Shown one piece after another: positions 24,100-34,137 of a DNA stretch of 64,000 nucleotides; position 1 is the first letter of the stretch; each line of letters begins with the position of its first letter. Under the pieces are notes generated by a model that ran no database searches, was not told where the DNA came from, and saw nothing but the letters and a program-made list of their open reading frames with translations. Both the position numbers and the translations under genes were made by a program. This stretch comes from Furcasterigmium furcatum (Eukaryota; Ascomycota; Sordariomycetes; Glomerellales; Plectosphaerellaceae): assembly GCA_001599815.1 (NCBI GenBank), contig BCIA01000005.1, positions 2,583,088 to 2,647,087 on the forward strand, given 5' to 3'.

Positions 24100-27000
24100 T
24101 GTGGCGACGAACTGGGTGCGCTGCTGTCGACGAGGAAATGGAGCGGCCAGCCGCTGAGGGCGACGATTGGACGAGGTGATGCGCAGTCCCTAATCAATCG
24201 CCATTGAACAAGCGCCGCATGTAGCGACTAGATCGAGGCGTTCTAGTTGTCGAGGTCGTCGAGAGGATCCCGGGTGTCGAGGTTCCACGGGATGACCTTG
24301 GGTCGTCGAGTCGGACAGTGACCGAGGGCGTCGAGTCGTGACGGACGGGGTCGCTACCGTGTCGATTTCGTGATATGAGCGACTTTGAACGAGGGTTCGC
24401 AATGTCGTGTGTCTGGGCGGAAGACGGGGACCAAGAGGTGTCGTTTGAGGTCAGGGTATGACAAGGCGCATGCGCGGTGTCCGAATGAAGGGGCGGAAGA
24501 GGTGGTCGAGCGGGAAGTCAAGATTCCATCAAGACCAGATTGTGGGGGAGGGAACGATCAAAGACTGGGCGCCGAGAGACTTGGGGAGGAGGAAGGGTGG
24601 TGCAGAAGATGGACGGGCCAGCAGGTGGAGGGCTGGGAGACGGTCCAAGTCCAGTCAAGTCCAGTCAAGCACTGGGCCGGTGGCCGGGATCCTATTTGGG
24701 GGTGCCTCGTTATTCCTGGTGCTGCATGGGACTGGACTGTTGGATACTGGACGAGGCCCGGACTGGAGCGAGGCTTGTTGGACCCGGGCGGACAAGTGCG
24801 TACTGGGATATCGGGGGCAGGAGGAGGGGTGGGGGGCGTGTGCGACGGGAGGAGTTCGACTGTGGCGTGGGCGTGTTGTTTCTCAGGTCGTCCGGGCCCT
24901 TCGAGGAGGGTTTCTTTCGGCCGATGGAATCAGCAGTGGCCCGACCTTTCTTTTGGCTCTCATCGCCCGGGACGCCTGTCCCTGTCTGATGTGCTCTCGG
25001 CCTGAGTGTCTCGAGAGTGTTTAGGGACGCGGGCGTGGATGAATGGACAGGGGGAGTGGGCGAGGATAAGGGAGTGCGAGCACCCGGGATCGATGGTTCC
25101 TGCCGCAGTTAACACGGTGCCTTACAGTTTGAACCCGGGGGAGCACTGTACCCCAGAGAGGCGCCGCCTTTTCCGTTGTGGGCTTAACGTGCAGCAGCTA
25201 AACGGTCGCAGGGGCGTTTGAGTGGACGGAGTGGCTAGCTCGGTGGGTACGAGATCAACAACCGTGGGCGGTGCTGACAGGCCTCGAGGCGAACACAGCG
25301 GCTCTTGTCTGGTTATCGTTGTCTGGGCTGCTCCTTCCCACTGGCACACTCTGCCCGCTCAATTGCTGCTGCTTCTTCTCTGGCTGGAGGTACGAGTACT
25401 TGTACCGTACATATCTTGTGCCAGGTGGAATAAACAGGTTTCGTCTCGCCACCACCAGCTTCCACCTGGTAGGTAGCAAGTACTTTCCACCACCTCACGG
25501 CTGTGCCAACAAACATTTTGCCCCAAGGGAACAGCCCTTTGTGTTACAATGCTCGAATGCCTCCACGTCATTACTGAGGTCTTCGCCCCGGCTGTTCCAG
25601 ATCCCGCATCTGCCCGTGTCTCGCGGCCAACGCCTCGAACTACACTACAGAGGCTGGCCGACAGGCGGACTCTCGACTAGAGAATAGCGCTGCTCTCGAC
25701 AGCGAGACACGCGTCCTGCCCGAGCTAGCCTACCGAAACGAGGTACCGTTCCAGAGGTGCTTGCCCCTCACAGACCAACGGTCGACGGGACCGTCTGTTC
25801 GGCGACCACACCCCGATCGCAGGGTCCTGCAACTGAGCACCGCCAGCTGAAACCCGCCGGCCGCTGCCCGATCCTTCTGTATTGCCTCCCTGCAGCTCAG
25901 GCACTTTGAGCACTTTACAGCGCTAGCCAGTTGAGGGGACGACGTATCGTCATTCAGTGTCGGCGAACAGCGGAACAAAGAAGATGCTCGGGACAAAATT
26001 ACCCGAGTGAGTGCTTGCCTGAAAGGGCTGACGACGAAGGAACGGAAATTGGAAATGATTTTCGCTGCCCGAGAATCAATCTCTCCGTTTCATCAACAAG
26101 CGGACTTGGGACGTGGGACGGCAACACGGCTTGACGGCCTCCCTGATTGCCTGACACCACAGCACCAGCCCTGTCTGAGAGACCGGCAGGAAATAATGTG
26201 CCGCCCAAAGGGGAAGGTGCTCACCGACACACTGTGCTGCGGCCCGGGGTCACAGTGTCCAGGAACGCGCCCAACTCAATCTCTCCACTCTATTCTTGCT
26301 TCGCTCGACCCAAAGTCAGGTCTGGGCTAGGCCTGTGGCCTCACACCTCGAACATCGAGGCCCCTCCACAGGCATGTGCTAGTTGGCGAGGATAAACTAT
26401 CGACTTCCCTGGACAAATAGGTAACGAGGGGATGCAGCGTGGTCCGACGATAAGTTACATACGGGCAAAACAAACAAGCGTCGGCCTCGAGTCCATACGT
26501 ACTTGTACCTACGACTCCGGCAAAATCTTATCCCCCTGTTTGATTGTAAGAATATCCCTTTGACTCGCTCGCTGCCTTCCTCGTCTATGGAGGCCACCAG
26601 ATTTCGTGGCGATGGGTTCGGGAAAAGGAGGAATTTGTTCATGGTAGATAAACATGTTAGATCTATTAGCCACCACTGCGTACACCGGTTCTGTTGACCA
26701 CGCAGAGCTGAGCCGCCATTGAGGTCGGCCCATTCCACCTCGACAGTCACTGACTCGCTCTAGCGTCCATCGCAGGTCTCCAGCCATCTGCTCGTTCTGT
26801 GTGCCTTTGGTTGCCAACAAGCAACAGAGCCAAGTGATTTGAAGTCTTCCTGACACCAGCAGCTTGACGCTTGACGGGGACCCGAGGGACTGGGGAACCG
26901 CGTCAAAGTCATGATGCCCCCGTCCGACTTGGCGTTGTCCCTTGGCAAAGCTTGTCGCTTGTGGGCCACTGCTTGCTGGGCCATGGCGGGCAGCACGAAC

Positions 27001-28203
27001 ATCATCCAGCGTTGCACAGCGGTGCCCTGCGCACCGCCGCTGGGCCCACCCCCCAGGCCAGGGCCGTTTTTCTTTCCAGTTCTGTCCAACCGTTCAGTGT
27101 AAAGTGCGTCCTCCAACTTCAAAGCGAACGCACCGTGGCACGAGAGGAACACACAGGGATCGTCGCTGGTCAACCTCTTTCTGGAAGAGAACAGTAAGTC
27201 GATGAGGTTACAGCACCGCATTGCTGGCCACAAAAATGTGTCTCAAATCTCTCGTTCAAAATGCTATCACTATGCTTCCATGGAACTGTCATCGGGAACA
27301 GACCTCTAACGGCCTGATAGGCCCCCGCTGACCGTCCAGTGAACGTGCGACCAGGACACCGGCTCCACTGCGTCATTGTCGAACCATCCGTCGTCCATCA
27401 TTACTTTGCGCCAGGGGCATGAGGTTGCAATCGAGATGAGGGGAAGGCCAGCCACTCAGTGCGACCACTGGTCGCCGTTGACCTACTGGCGCGGGACGAG
27501 CCAGACGCCGTCGCCGCACGCCTCTTTCGTGTGCTCCCCCAAGACTCGGACTGCGCTTGATCATATTTTAATCTGCCCATCGATGATGCGCTGTCGCCTG
27601 GCCGGCCGCTGCTGGCGCGGGCGGGAGGCACGGGGCGTGTCCTCTGCCTTTCCGAGTATTGCCGCTGAAGGACACCTTGTGCCCTGCCCCTCTCCGCCGG
27701 AACAGCCAGATGGTGAGCCAGATTGGGCCTCATACCCAACGTGCAGCAGACTTCGCCATTTTCGGGACGACACCCTCCCGATCCAGCTAGCATCGTTTCC
27801 TCTCCAAGGACGCCTCGACCAGCTTCGGACGAGTCGTTGGCCGCGACAGGTTGAGGCGGTGTGGGCCCTTCAGCGCTCCCTTGCTCGGGGCTGCCGGTAA
27901 ACCGGTGTCGACGATGTGGTGACATCTGCCCAGCACGCTGCCGGTTTTGCTCACTCAATGCTCACCATCACATCAACGTTGGACTGGCATTGTGTAGCTC
28001 TACAGCTGGTACTGCGCCGCGAGAAGCGGACTCCACAACTTGCCAGCCGACACGCAAGCGCCTCGGTCCAGCTTGCCGGCTTGGTGAACAGCACAGCAGT
28101 CAAGTGCCCGGAAACTCAATTCAGACCGGGGATCCGGAAGGGGGGTATCTCATTTCATCTTGGCGTCCAAGAACGACTCTGCATCGCCCTGTCGCTGTCG
28201 TCA
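24100..28203. other. Long intergenic region upstream of palH
   Basis: This is about 4.1 kb with no supportable gene. It includes a GTCGAG-rich stretch at 24,240-24,350 and a short direct repeat of AAGTCCAGTC at about 24,646-24,668. A TACGTACTTGTA word is at 26,496-26,507. Frames of 150-206 codons near 24,385-25,024 overlap each other in three frames and have no family signatures, so I left them out. Confidence 0.45.
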
Positions 28204-29394
28204 TCAGTCGTCGTTCTCGAACGAATCGTTCAGGTACTTCACGAAGGTGTCCCGCAACCTGTCCGCGCTGAAGTCTCCAACGCCCTCGAGCCCGATGCCG
28301 CCCCGGTGCAGGCCCACAAAGGCCCTCCGCAGCCGTTGCAGCTGCGGAAGTCCGACCTTCTTACCCGGAAGCTCGACGACGAGCTGCTCTCCGCCAGTAG
28401 CGCCGCTGCTCTCCCGCGGGATCGAAATGGTGGCCCCGCCTCCCCCGTCGTCGCCCTGCTGAGCTTCTAAAATCCTCTTGACAATGTCCTGCGTCTCTCG
28501 GTCCATGATGTAGAGGTAATCCCCCGACGCCTCGCGACTCCGCTGCACTGTCGCCTTATTCGGCTTGACAGCGCTCCTGCCCTCGCCCGCGATTGCCTCC
28601 CAGATGCTGTCGAAGGTCCTTCGCGTCTGCGCATCGTCATCGTCCCACACGAGCGTGAATAAAGGGCTGTCCCAGCGCGTCATGGGGTTGGGTTCCTCGT
28701 ATCGGAACACGAGGTTCTCCCAGTTTCCTGGGTCATAGGGGTCCTCCGCGTCGTCGTCCGCGAGCGTGACTTGCAGTGGTGGTGTGGTGTCCTCCTCGGC
28801 CCCAAGTGCTGATTGCTCTGTTGTCTCTTCCGTGCTTGAGGCTGCCTCCCCTAAAGTAGCGGCCGGCGGGGTTTGGGCTCCTCGTCTTCTCCGTATCCTC
28901 GCCTCATTCACGGCTTTGGACCTGTCCTTCGTGCACCCGATCTGCAACACCACGCTCTGGGTCCGCACGGCCTTGGCCTCGCAGTTCAGCTGATACCGCC
29001 AGCCCTTGATGTAATTCATCCCATCGAGGATGACGATGTCCCTGTCGGTCAAGACACGCTTCACGGCGCCGTAGGTGCTCGCGCGAGCGTCCTTCTCGGG
29101 TGCATTGGCGGAGCGTGCGTGTGGCGGAAGGGCGGAAAGGTCATAGACCGTGCGGGGGATGGAGAGGGACTGGTCGGAGATGAGGTGTAGGCGGTACGGG
29201 ATACTCTTCTTCTTGGCCTCTGGGGAGGCGGCGGACGAGGCGGCGATGCGCTCGGCGAGATAGGCATGGAGTTGGGCGGCGCGGGTTGACTTGCCGGACG
29301 TGGGAAAGCCGGAGAGGGTGATGAGCTGGGTTGGGCGCGGGATGTCAGCTTTGGTGTGCGGTTTCGCCGTCGAGGGGGTTCTACTCACAGGCAT
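28204..29394 (-). CDS. kti12: Kti12, Elongator-associated P-loop protein
   Basis: Exon 1 is only the six bases 29394-29389 (Met-Pro). A 63-nt intron (29388-29326, GTGAGT, branch GCTGAC, CAG) follows, and exon 2 runs 29325-28204. The product is 375 aa and starts MPLITLSGFPTSGKST, the usual Kti12 N-terminus. The P-loop is at residues 8-15, and a Walker-B-like segment VILDGMNYIKGWR is at about 100-112. The C-terminal part has the tRNA-binding-domain features of the family (PLFTLVWDDDD region, TQDIVKRIL). Known role: a tRNA-stimulated ATPase needed by Elongator for wobble-uridine modification. The intron length is a multiple of three and carries no stop, so an unspliced reading stays open (longest frame starts at 29514), but it would move the P-loop away from the N-terminus. 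Confidence 0.9.
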   Translation of the reverse strand: MPVSRTPSTAKPHTKADIPRPTQLITLSGFPTSGKSTRAAQLHAYLAERIAASSAASPEAKKKSIPYRLHLISDQSLSIPRTVYDLSALPPHARSANAPEKDARASTYGAVKRVLTDRDIVILDGMNYIKGWRYQLNCEAKAVRTQSVVLQIGCTKDRSKAVNEARIRRRRGAQTPPAATLGEAASSTEETTEQSALGAEEDTTPPLQVTLADDDAEDPYDPGNWENLVFRYEEPNPMTRWDSPLFTLVWDDDDAQTRRTFDSIWEAIAGEGRSAVKPNKATVQRSREASGDYLYIMDRETQDIVKRILEAQQGDDGGGGATISIPRESSGATGGEQLVVELPGKKVGLPQLQRLRRAFVGLHRGGIGLEGVGDFSADRLRDTFVKYLNDSFENDD

Positions 29395-29723
29395 GACGGG
29401 CTGGTAAGGCCGTCTTTGCGGGATTGTGGCCGAGGACTGGATGTGTTTCTTGTCGCGTGGTCGTCGATGGAAGGTCGAGTGTCGTCGAAAAGTTTGGTGG
29501 GGTAAATTGAGCATAAGGACGGGCCGCTCGGTACCTTACCTATCGATCGGCAACCCCACCTGCCTGAATGGTCCCAGTCCAGTGCCTGTCATCACGATAC
29601 CCTCGCAACCTCGTACAGTTCTACCAAATAGCGAAGGCCGACTTGCACACCAAGTAAACCCTTCCAGGTGAGCGGCAGTCGGTTTCGGAATCCACGCACA
29701 ACCTACCTATCTATGCTAGAATT
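29395..29723. promoter_or_regulatory. Divergent promoter between kti12 and the 230-aa gene
   Basis: A short (about 330 bp) spacer between two divergently transcribed starts. It must hold both promoters unless one 5' UTR is very short. No specific motif was recognised. Confidence 0.45.
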
Positions 29724-30416
29724 ATGGCCAGAAGAGTCTACCCCCGAACTGTGGTCGAAGAGGCACCAAACCACGATGGCAAGCCTTGCTACGGAGCCTG
29801 GAAGCTCACTGAACTGGATCCCGATGTCAAGACGCCCCCAGATGCCTCCAACCGACCTAAATGGTCTATCCAGGTGTACGACACCACACCCCTCGCCGGT
29901 GACCCGGAGCATGTCCGAACTGTGGCACTGAAAATGGAGGAGTCAACGCGCCGGGGCCGGAACTGGACCGGCCGTGGAGAACCCTCCCGAGTCGAGGTCC
30001 ACGGTCTCCCGCTCCCCGCCGGCGTCTCTGAGCATGAATGTATGGCACGGTGCATGGCCCATCACCGGAGTGAGATCGCCGCCCGGAACGCCACCGGGTT
30101 GACCGACTTCTTCATCCCTCCGACTTTTGACGACACCTGGGAGCACCGGATCTTGATCATTACCGAGCCTGAAGCCTCCTGGGACGAGGCAAATGGGAGA
30201 GCCGGCGCTTTCCTGGCCGTCTTCTTCGCCCTGCAGCCCCAGGCCAGAGACGAGGACCCGGATGGACCCGACTTTCATGCAGTGCGATTCCGTGGCACCG
30301 TCGAACTGGGGAGCGGGCTGCGGAGTTTCACACAGTCGATTGGGTGGTTCTATGACTCCTACGTTGGAGATGGGACAATCTACAAAGACTTGGAGAAGTG
30401 GAAAACCAATGTGTAA
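29724..30416 (+). CDS. Hypothetical protein, 230 aa
   Basis: A single-exon frame from MARRVYPRTVV to KWKTNV. The codon usage is clean (mostly C/G third positions). The protein is hydrophilic with scattered Trp, Pro and Asp and looks like a globular cytosolic protein. There is no signal peptide, membrane segment or motif that I recognise. Residues about 160-225 (GAFLAVFFALQPQ ... SFTQSIGWFYDSYVGDGTIYKDLE) could be a folded core. It is divergent from kti12, and an old repeat region begins about 130 bp downstream. The family is unknown. Confidence 0.68.
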   Translation: MARRVYPRTVVEEAPNHDGKPCYGAWKLTELDPDVKTPPDASNRPKWSIQVYDTTPLAGDPEHVRTVALKMEESTRRGRNWTGRGEPSRVEVHGLPLPAGVSEHECMARCMAHHRSEIAARNATGLTDFFIPPTFDDTWEHRILIITEPEASWDEANGRAGAFLAVFFALQPQARDEDPDGPDFHAVRFRGTVELGSGLRSFTQSIGWFYDSYVGDGTIYKDLEKWKTNV

Positions 30417-30550
30417 AGAACATATACACCAGTCAGGTACTTGCCGAGGACTCACTCGGATCTGCCTAGCATGAGAGTCACAGAAAACTTCGCCGGCCCA
30501 GCTGTGATGCCGTCTAGACAGTTGCCCTTGAAGTATCTGCAATTAAGCAA

Positions 30551-30640
30551 GAGGATATCTCAATTTCTTAGAATCAAGAGGGAGGCTATGTCAACTTCTT
30601 GAAGTTAACAGAGAGGTCATCTCGATTTAACGCCTCTTGG
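30551..30640 (+). repeat. Degenerate tandem repeat, about 30-nt unit, three copies
   Basis: Three successive units begin GAGGATATCTCAATTTC, GAGGCTATGTCAACTTC and GAGGTCATCTCGATTT and are clearly related. A related, inverted stretch is at about 40,025-40,125. Confidence 0.55.
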
Positions 30641-30839
30641 TCGACGTGGCCGTTCCGAGGGTGGCCATCTGTGCTGCGACCCTCCTGCCTATCTCAATAT
30701 ATACGCTTGTTTCCCCTTGAGCTCGCATTCGATGTTCGAGTTGCTTAAGTTGTCGGCTTGCCTAGACACTCTTTAAACGAAAACGTAACACAAGCTCCCC
30801 CCCTTCTCTTGAAAAAGAAAAAAAAAAGAGGGGGGAAAA

Positions 30840-30958
30840 ACTGCCCGTTTCGAAACCGAAGCGTACCGTACTCGACCTTGCGATTGTGCAAACGACGACC
30901 GTCCGGGGCAGGAAATGCATGGTCGAGGTGTTGAACCACTAGGCCATACGAGATTGTA
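30840..30958 (-). repeat. tRNA-derived (SINE-like) element, copy 1
   Basis: On the minus strand the sequence TATGGCCTAGTGG reads as a Pol III A box. It is followed by TTCAACACC, which would close a tRNA D arm if the original stem was GGTG. A B-box-like GGTTTCGAAAC lies about 80 nt further on, followed by a T5 run (a Pol III stop) and a T-rich tail. Acceptor and anticodon arms do not fold well, so a working tRNA is unlikely. A diverged second copy lies about 440 bp away. Confidence 0.35.
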
Positions 30959-31043
30959 AGAGAAAACCTATAATTCCTTCCCTATAGCCGGCTCTTCTTT
31001 TTCTTCGGGGAAGGAAGTCGGGGAAGGAAGGTACAATGGAAGA

Positions 31044-31077
31044 GTACCTACCTCAGTACTTAGGCAGGTATAGGTAC
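31044..31077. repeat. Short perfect-arm hairpin (GTACCTA ... TAGGTAC)
   Basis: Seven-base arms at 31044-31050 and 31071-31077 are exact reverse complements, and CCT/AGG next to them extends the pairing. It lies between the two tRNA-like copies. Confidence 0.45.
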
Positions 31078-31297
31078 CTCGTGAGGAAGGCAGAGAGACC
31101 GCAGTGACTTTCCTACGCGCCTACCTCACCTCCTGATAACAAGATACATAGTGCCAGCGGCTTTCAAGAGGTTCCGTGACATAATCGTCGTCTTAGGGCA
31201 ATAGCGGCTCACGTCCTGACTCCAGCAACAGCCAGAGGCATGGTTGACCCGCAGTCACGATCCACTGCATCGTCTTTCCAAAAAGAAGGAGATCAAA

Positions 31298-31397
31298 ATG
31301 AGAAAAAGGGGCGACCCGAACAGGTTTTGATTCCTTGAGGACGCAGTGACATGAGTAGACGAGGTGTTGAACCGCTACCACAAGTCGGATTGTGAGT
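31298..31397 (-). repeat. tRNA-derived (SINE-like) element, copy 2
   Basis: It shares the 14-mer CGAGGTGTTGAACC (plus strand) with copy 1, plus flanking similarity (GATTGTgAG against GATTGTaAG), giving about 40-60 nt of alignable sequence. On the minus strand GTGGTAGCGGTTCAACAC resembles an A box with its D arm. A T5 run follows about 65 nt later. Confidence 0.33.
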
Positions 31398-31789
31398 AAT
31401 ATTTCGTCTTTTTCGGGAATATGAGCGATGGCATAGCTCGGGCACGGCAGGGGCCGTCCTGTCAAGAAGCAACGGGAAAGAGCCACTGACGGGTCAGCGG
31501 CCTTGCATGCTCTGAGGTTGCCCGTTAGCTCATCATACCTTAACAGGGGCAGGAGGGAGAAGGGGCAGAGGAAAGACAAGTAATGATGCTCTGACATGGA
31601 ACCTTGAACGTTGGCATGAGGTGGAGGAAGGATATATTCCCGCTTCGTGAAGGCTTGGAAATAGGGGCTCTGCGTCGCCCCTCGGCATGATGTTCCCCTC
31701 CTCACGCCCCCTAAAAGTGCCATGCCTGACTACAGCAACTTCGTCCGCGTAGAAATCAGAGCCAGCACCAGAACCAACAATGACCCAAG

Positions 31790-33744
31790 TCATGTGGACA
31801 AATTCCCCCGGCATTCCGTACACCACCACTTCCCCCGGGGCGGCGAGGTGATACCAACACACTCGTAGTGGAACCAACGGCCGCTCGAGCAGTCCGGGTT
31901 CTCGCAGGCAATCATTTGGCCTGATTCTGGTTTCCGACAGGTGCAATACAGCGTGTCGTCGTCGTCTTCATTCTCCTCGTCACCAACACCCTCGTGCAGG
32001 CAGTCGATGTAGACCAACATCCTCTCGCCGGAGAGCTCGATGGTCTCCTTGAGATAGAGATCGCGCTTGCTCGGCTGTGTCTCGGCAGCTTTCCTACCGC
32101 GCTTCTTACGCTCGGTCTGGTTCGTTGCCGTCTTGGCCTTGCGAGCCTGGATGCCTTTCTCGGCTGCCGCGCGCAGGCCGTCTGCCGAGGCCAATTCCTC
32201 CGGGTCCACGAGGAGAAGGGCAGCCTCGTGAAGGAGAGCGACCCTGGCGTTGTCGTCGAGATTGTTTGTGGCGGCGGGCCAGGGGAGGTAGCAGTGCGTC
32301 AGGGTCTTCGCCGTCAGGGCAATACCGTCTGTCGAGCCATCCATGTACTTTGCCGGGTCCTCGTAAGAAGCAGGCAGCAACTCGTTGAAGAGTTCAGAGA
32401 AGACAGCGACGGCTACATCTCTAGGGTAGCCGTCATCCACCTGTCTCCGAAGCTCGCCGAGGTATAATTGAAACACGTTGATGGGCTCCTCCTTCATCTG
32501 CCGACTGAGCTCCTGCGTCAGCTTGTGAAAGCCAACCATGTCCTCCGGAAGCACCTCTGCTGCAATCATGACGATGTCAAGCAGGCGAAGACGAAGCTTG
32601 ACGGCCTCGGCCATGCCTGTTGGGACGTCACTGGTAAGAAGCGTGCGTGGACTGCGCGGCGTCTTTGGCGTGGCGCGAGGGGTCTTGTCGTCCGCCTCCC
32701 CTTCTTCCGAGTCCGTGAAGTTCATATATCCGCCGTACTCGTCCTTATCCAGGTTCACAGCGCCAAATTTGGTCGCCTGGTCGTTTTCTGTGAGCTCCTT
32801 GACCTCGTTACGGAAGATCTCCCGAAAGAGGCGTCGTGATGTCTGTCTGCCATCCGCGAAGAGGGCCTTGATGATGTGGTTTGTGCGGTACCGTCCGGAC
32901 CCCGTTGACTTTATGTACGTCATTAAGAGCGAGTCCCGGAGATGAGATAGGCAAGGGTTCCCGCTTGCGTCGGGTGTCGACTGGTTATCGAGATATTGGC
33001 GGTGTGTCCAGTCGACCTCGATGACCTTGATCATAAAGTCGAGCCATAGCTTCCAGAACTTCCAGCGCTGAGGATGAATGGTGCTGCAGTTGAAAGCCCA
33101 GCCTACGGCAGCCCAGAAGTCCGGGGCACAGTGAAACAGGCTGTCGACGTCGGCGTACTTGCTGTGGATGCGGTCCTCGATGATGTGGTCGTCGTCACCA
33201 GAGTGTGCGCCGTGCCGAGTGCGCCGCTCGACGTGATCAAACGCAGTCTTGAAATTGGCGTTCAGAGGACCTGCGATGTCGAGCAGATTGTTCAGATACG
33301 TCCAGGCGCTCGACACGATGTCGATTTCCTCCTGCTCCTTGAGGCGCGTGGTGCGGTGGGGGTGGACTGTGAGAGTCAGGATCAGGGCCAGATGGGCGGG
33401 AGGCGCGACGATCGTGGGCTGTTTCGGGCCTTTCTTGCGCGTCTGTCCGGACACCAGCATCTGGTTGTACATCTGAAGCGCGTTGATGTCTGTGGCGTCT
33501 GTCAGCCAGAGGTGCCCTGACCATTCAGGACGTAATCATTGGGAGTAGGCGCACACAACTGCTCTTCGATGAAGATCTGGCACTGCCGCTCGAGCTCACG
33601 AGGCAGGCGCCGGGTCTCGCTAAAGTCGAATCGTGGACCTCCCCCATCTCCAGAAGAGCTTGGCCTTGGTGTTTGGGCGGCCGTCGCGTATGATGATGGG
33701 GTTGAGAGGTTCGAGGGGATCTCGGATAGAGATGATGTCGCCAT
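31790..33744 (-). CDS. PHD-finger protein, about 640 aa
   Basis: Exon 1 is 33744-33522 (MATSSLSEIPSNL..., the first true ATG) and exon 2 is 33489-31790. The C-terminal PHD finger (about 589-640) has the full C4HC3 set: YCTCRKPESGQMIAC, PDCSSGRWFHYEC, WWCTEC. Upstream lies a large helical region with conserved-looking aromatic residues (DFWAAVGWAFNCSTIHPQRWKFWKLWLDFMIK), an acidic/Pro-Thr linker, and a basic nuclear-type stretch ERKKRGRKAAE. PHD fingers of this type usually bind the histone H3 tail, often H3K4 methylated, so a chromatin role is inferred. The join between exons is unusual: the only splice that keeps the frame with standard ends and an intact N-terminal exon is a 32-nt GTCAGG...CACAG intron. 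A 65-nt intron with a weak GTGCGC donor is an alternative, as is a sequence frameshift. Confidence 0.82.
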
Positions 33745-34137
33745 CACGCTAGCTCACCCCATGAGAGGCAGCGCGTCCGTTTGAAGTCTTCTCTCGAAGA
33801 ATATTGGGCTTGCGTTGAGATTTGGGGATTTCTCGACAACTGTATGAGGTGACGAAGGAGTGAAGTGAATGAGAAGGCGACGACGCCGAAGCGTCTCTGG
33901 GAGGTGGTCAACTAGCTGAGTCAGCAGGCAGTCACTGTATCCCGAATCCGTCACCACTAACAACAACTGGTCACAGGTACCGTTAGTACGCTGGACCGCT
34001 AAATAAAGGCAGACTTACCACCCCAAAGTTCTCCTCATCCCAACCTACACAAACCACACCACTGACTTCGCCCAACACGTTCCCTCGTCTCCTCCAGGAG
34101 GACCGCTTCCGCAAGGCCCGAAGCCTGCGTGCCCAGG
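33745..34137. promoter_or_regulatory. Divergent promoter, PHD gene / transcription-factor-domain gene
   Basis: A 393-bp spacer between divergent starts. It was searched in frame with the downstream gene for a missing Zn2Cys6 exon and none was seen. The downstream frame is closed by a stop at 34063. Confidence 0.45.

Larger units (their letters stand above)
30417..31789. other. Repeat-rich intergenic region
   Basis: Between the 230-aa gene and the PHD gene, about 1.4 kb holds degenerate tandem repeats, two tRNA-like elements and a small hairpin (each listed separately), with more A/T homopolymers than its surroundings. No protein gene could be supported. Confidence 0.55.

Noticed and set aside
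24385..25024. Three overlapping 149-206-codon frames upstream of palH
   Set aside because: They overlap in three frames on one strand, are Gly/Arg/Trp-rich and show no motif; typical of GC-rich non-coding DNA.
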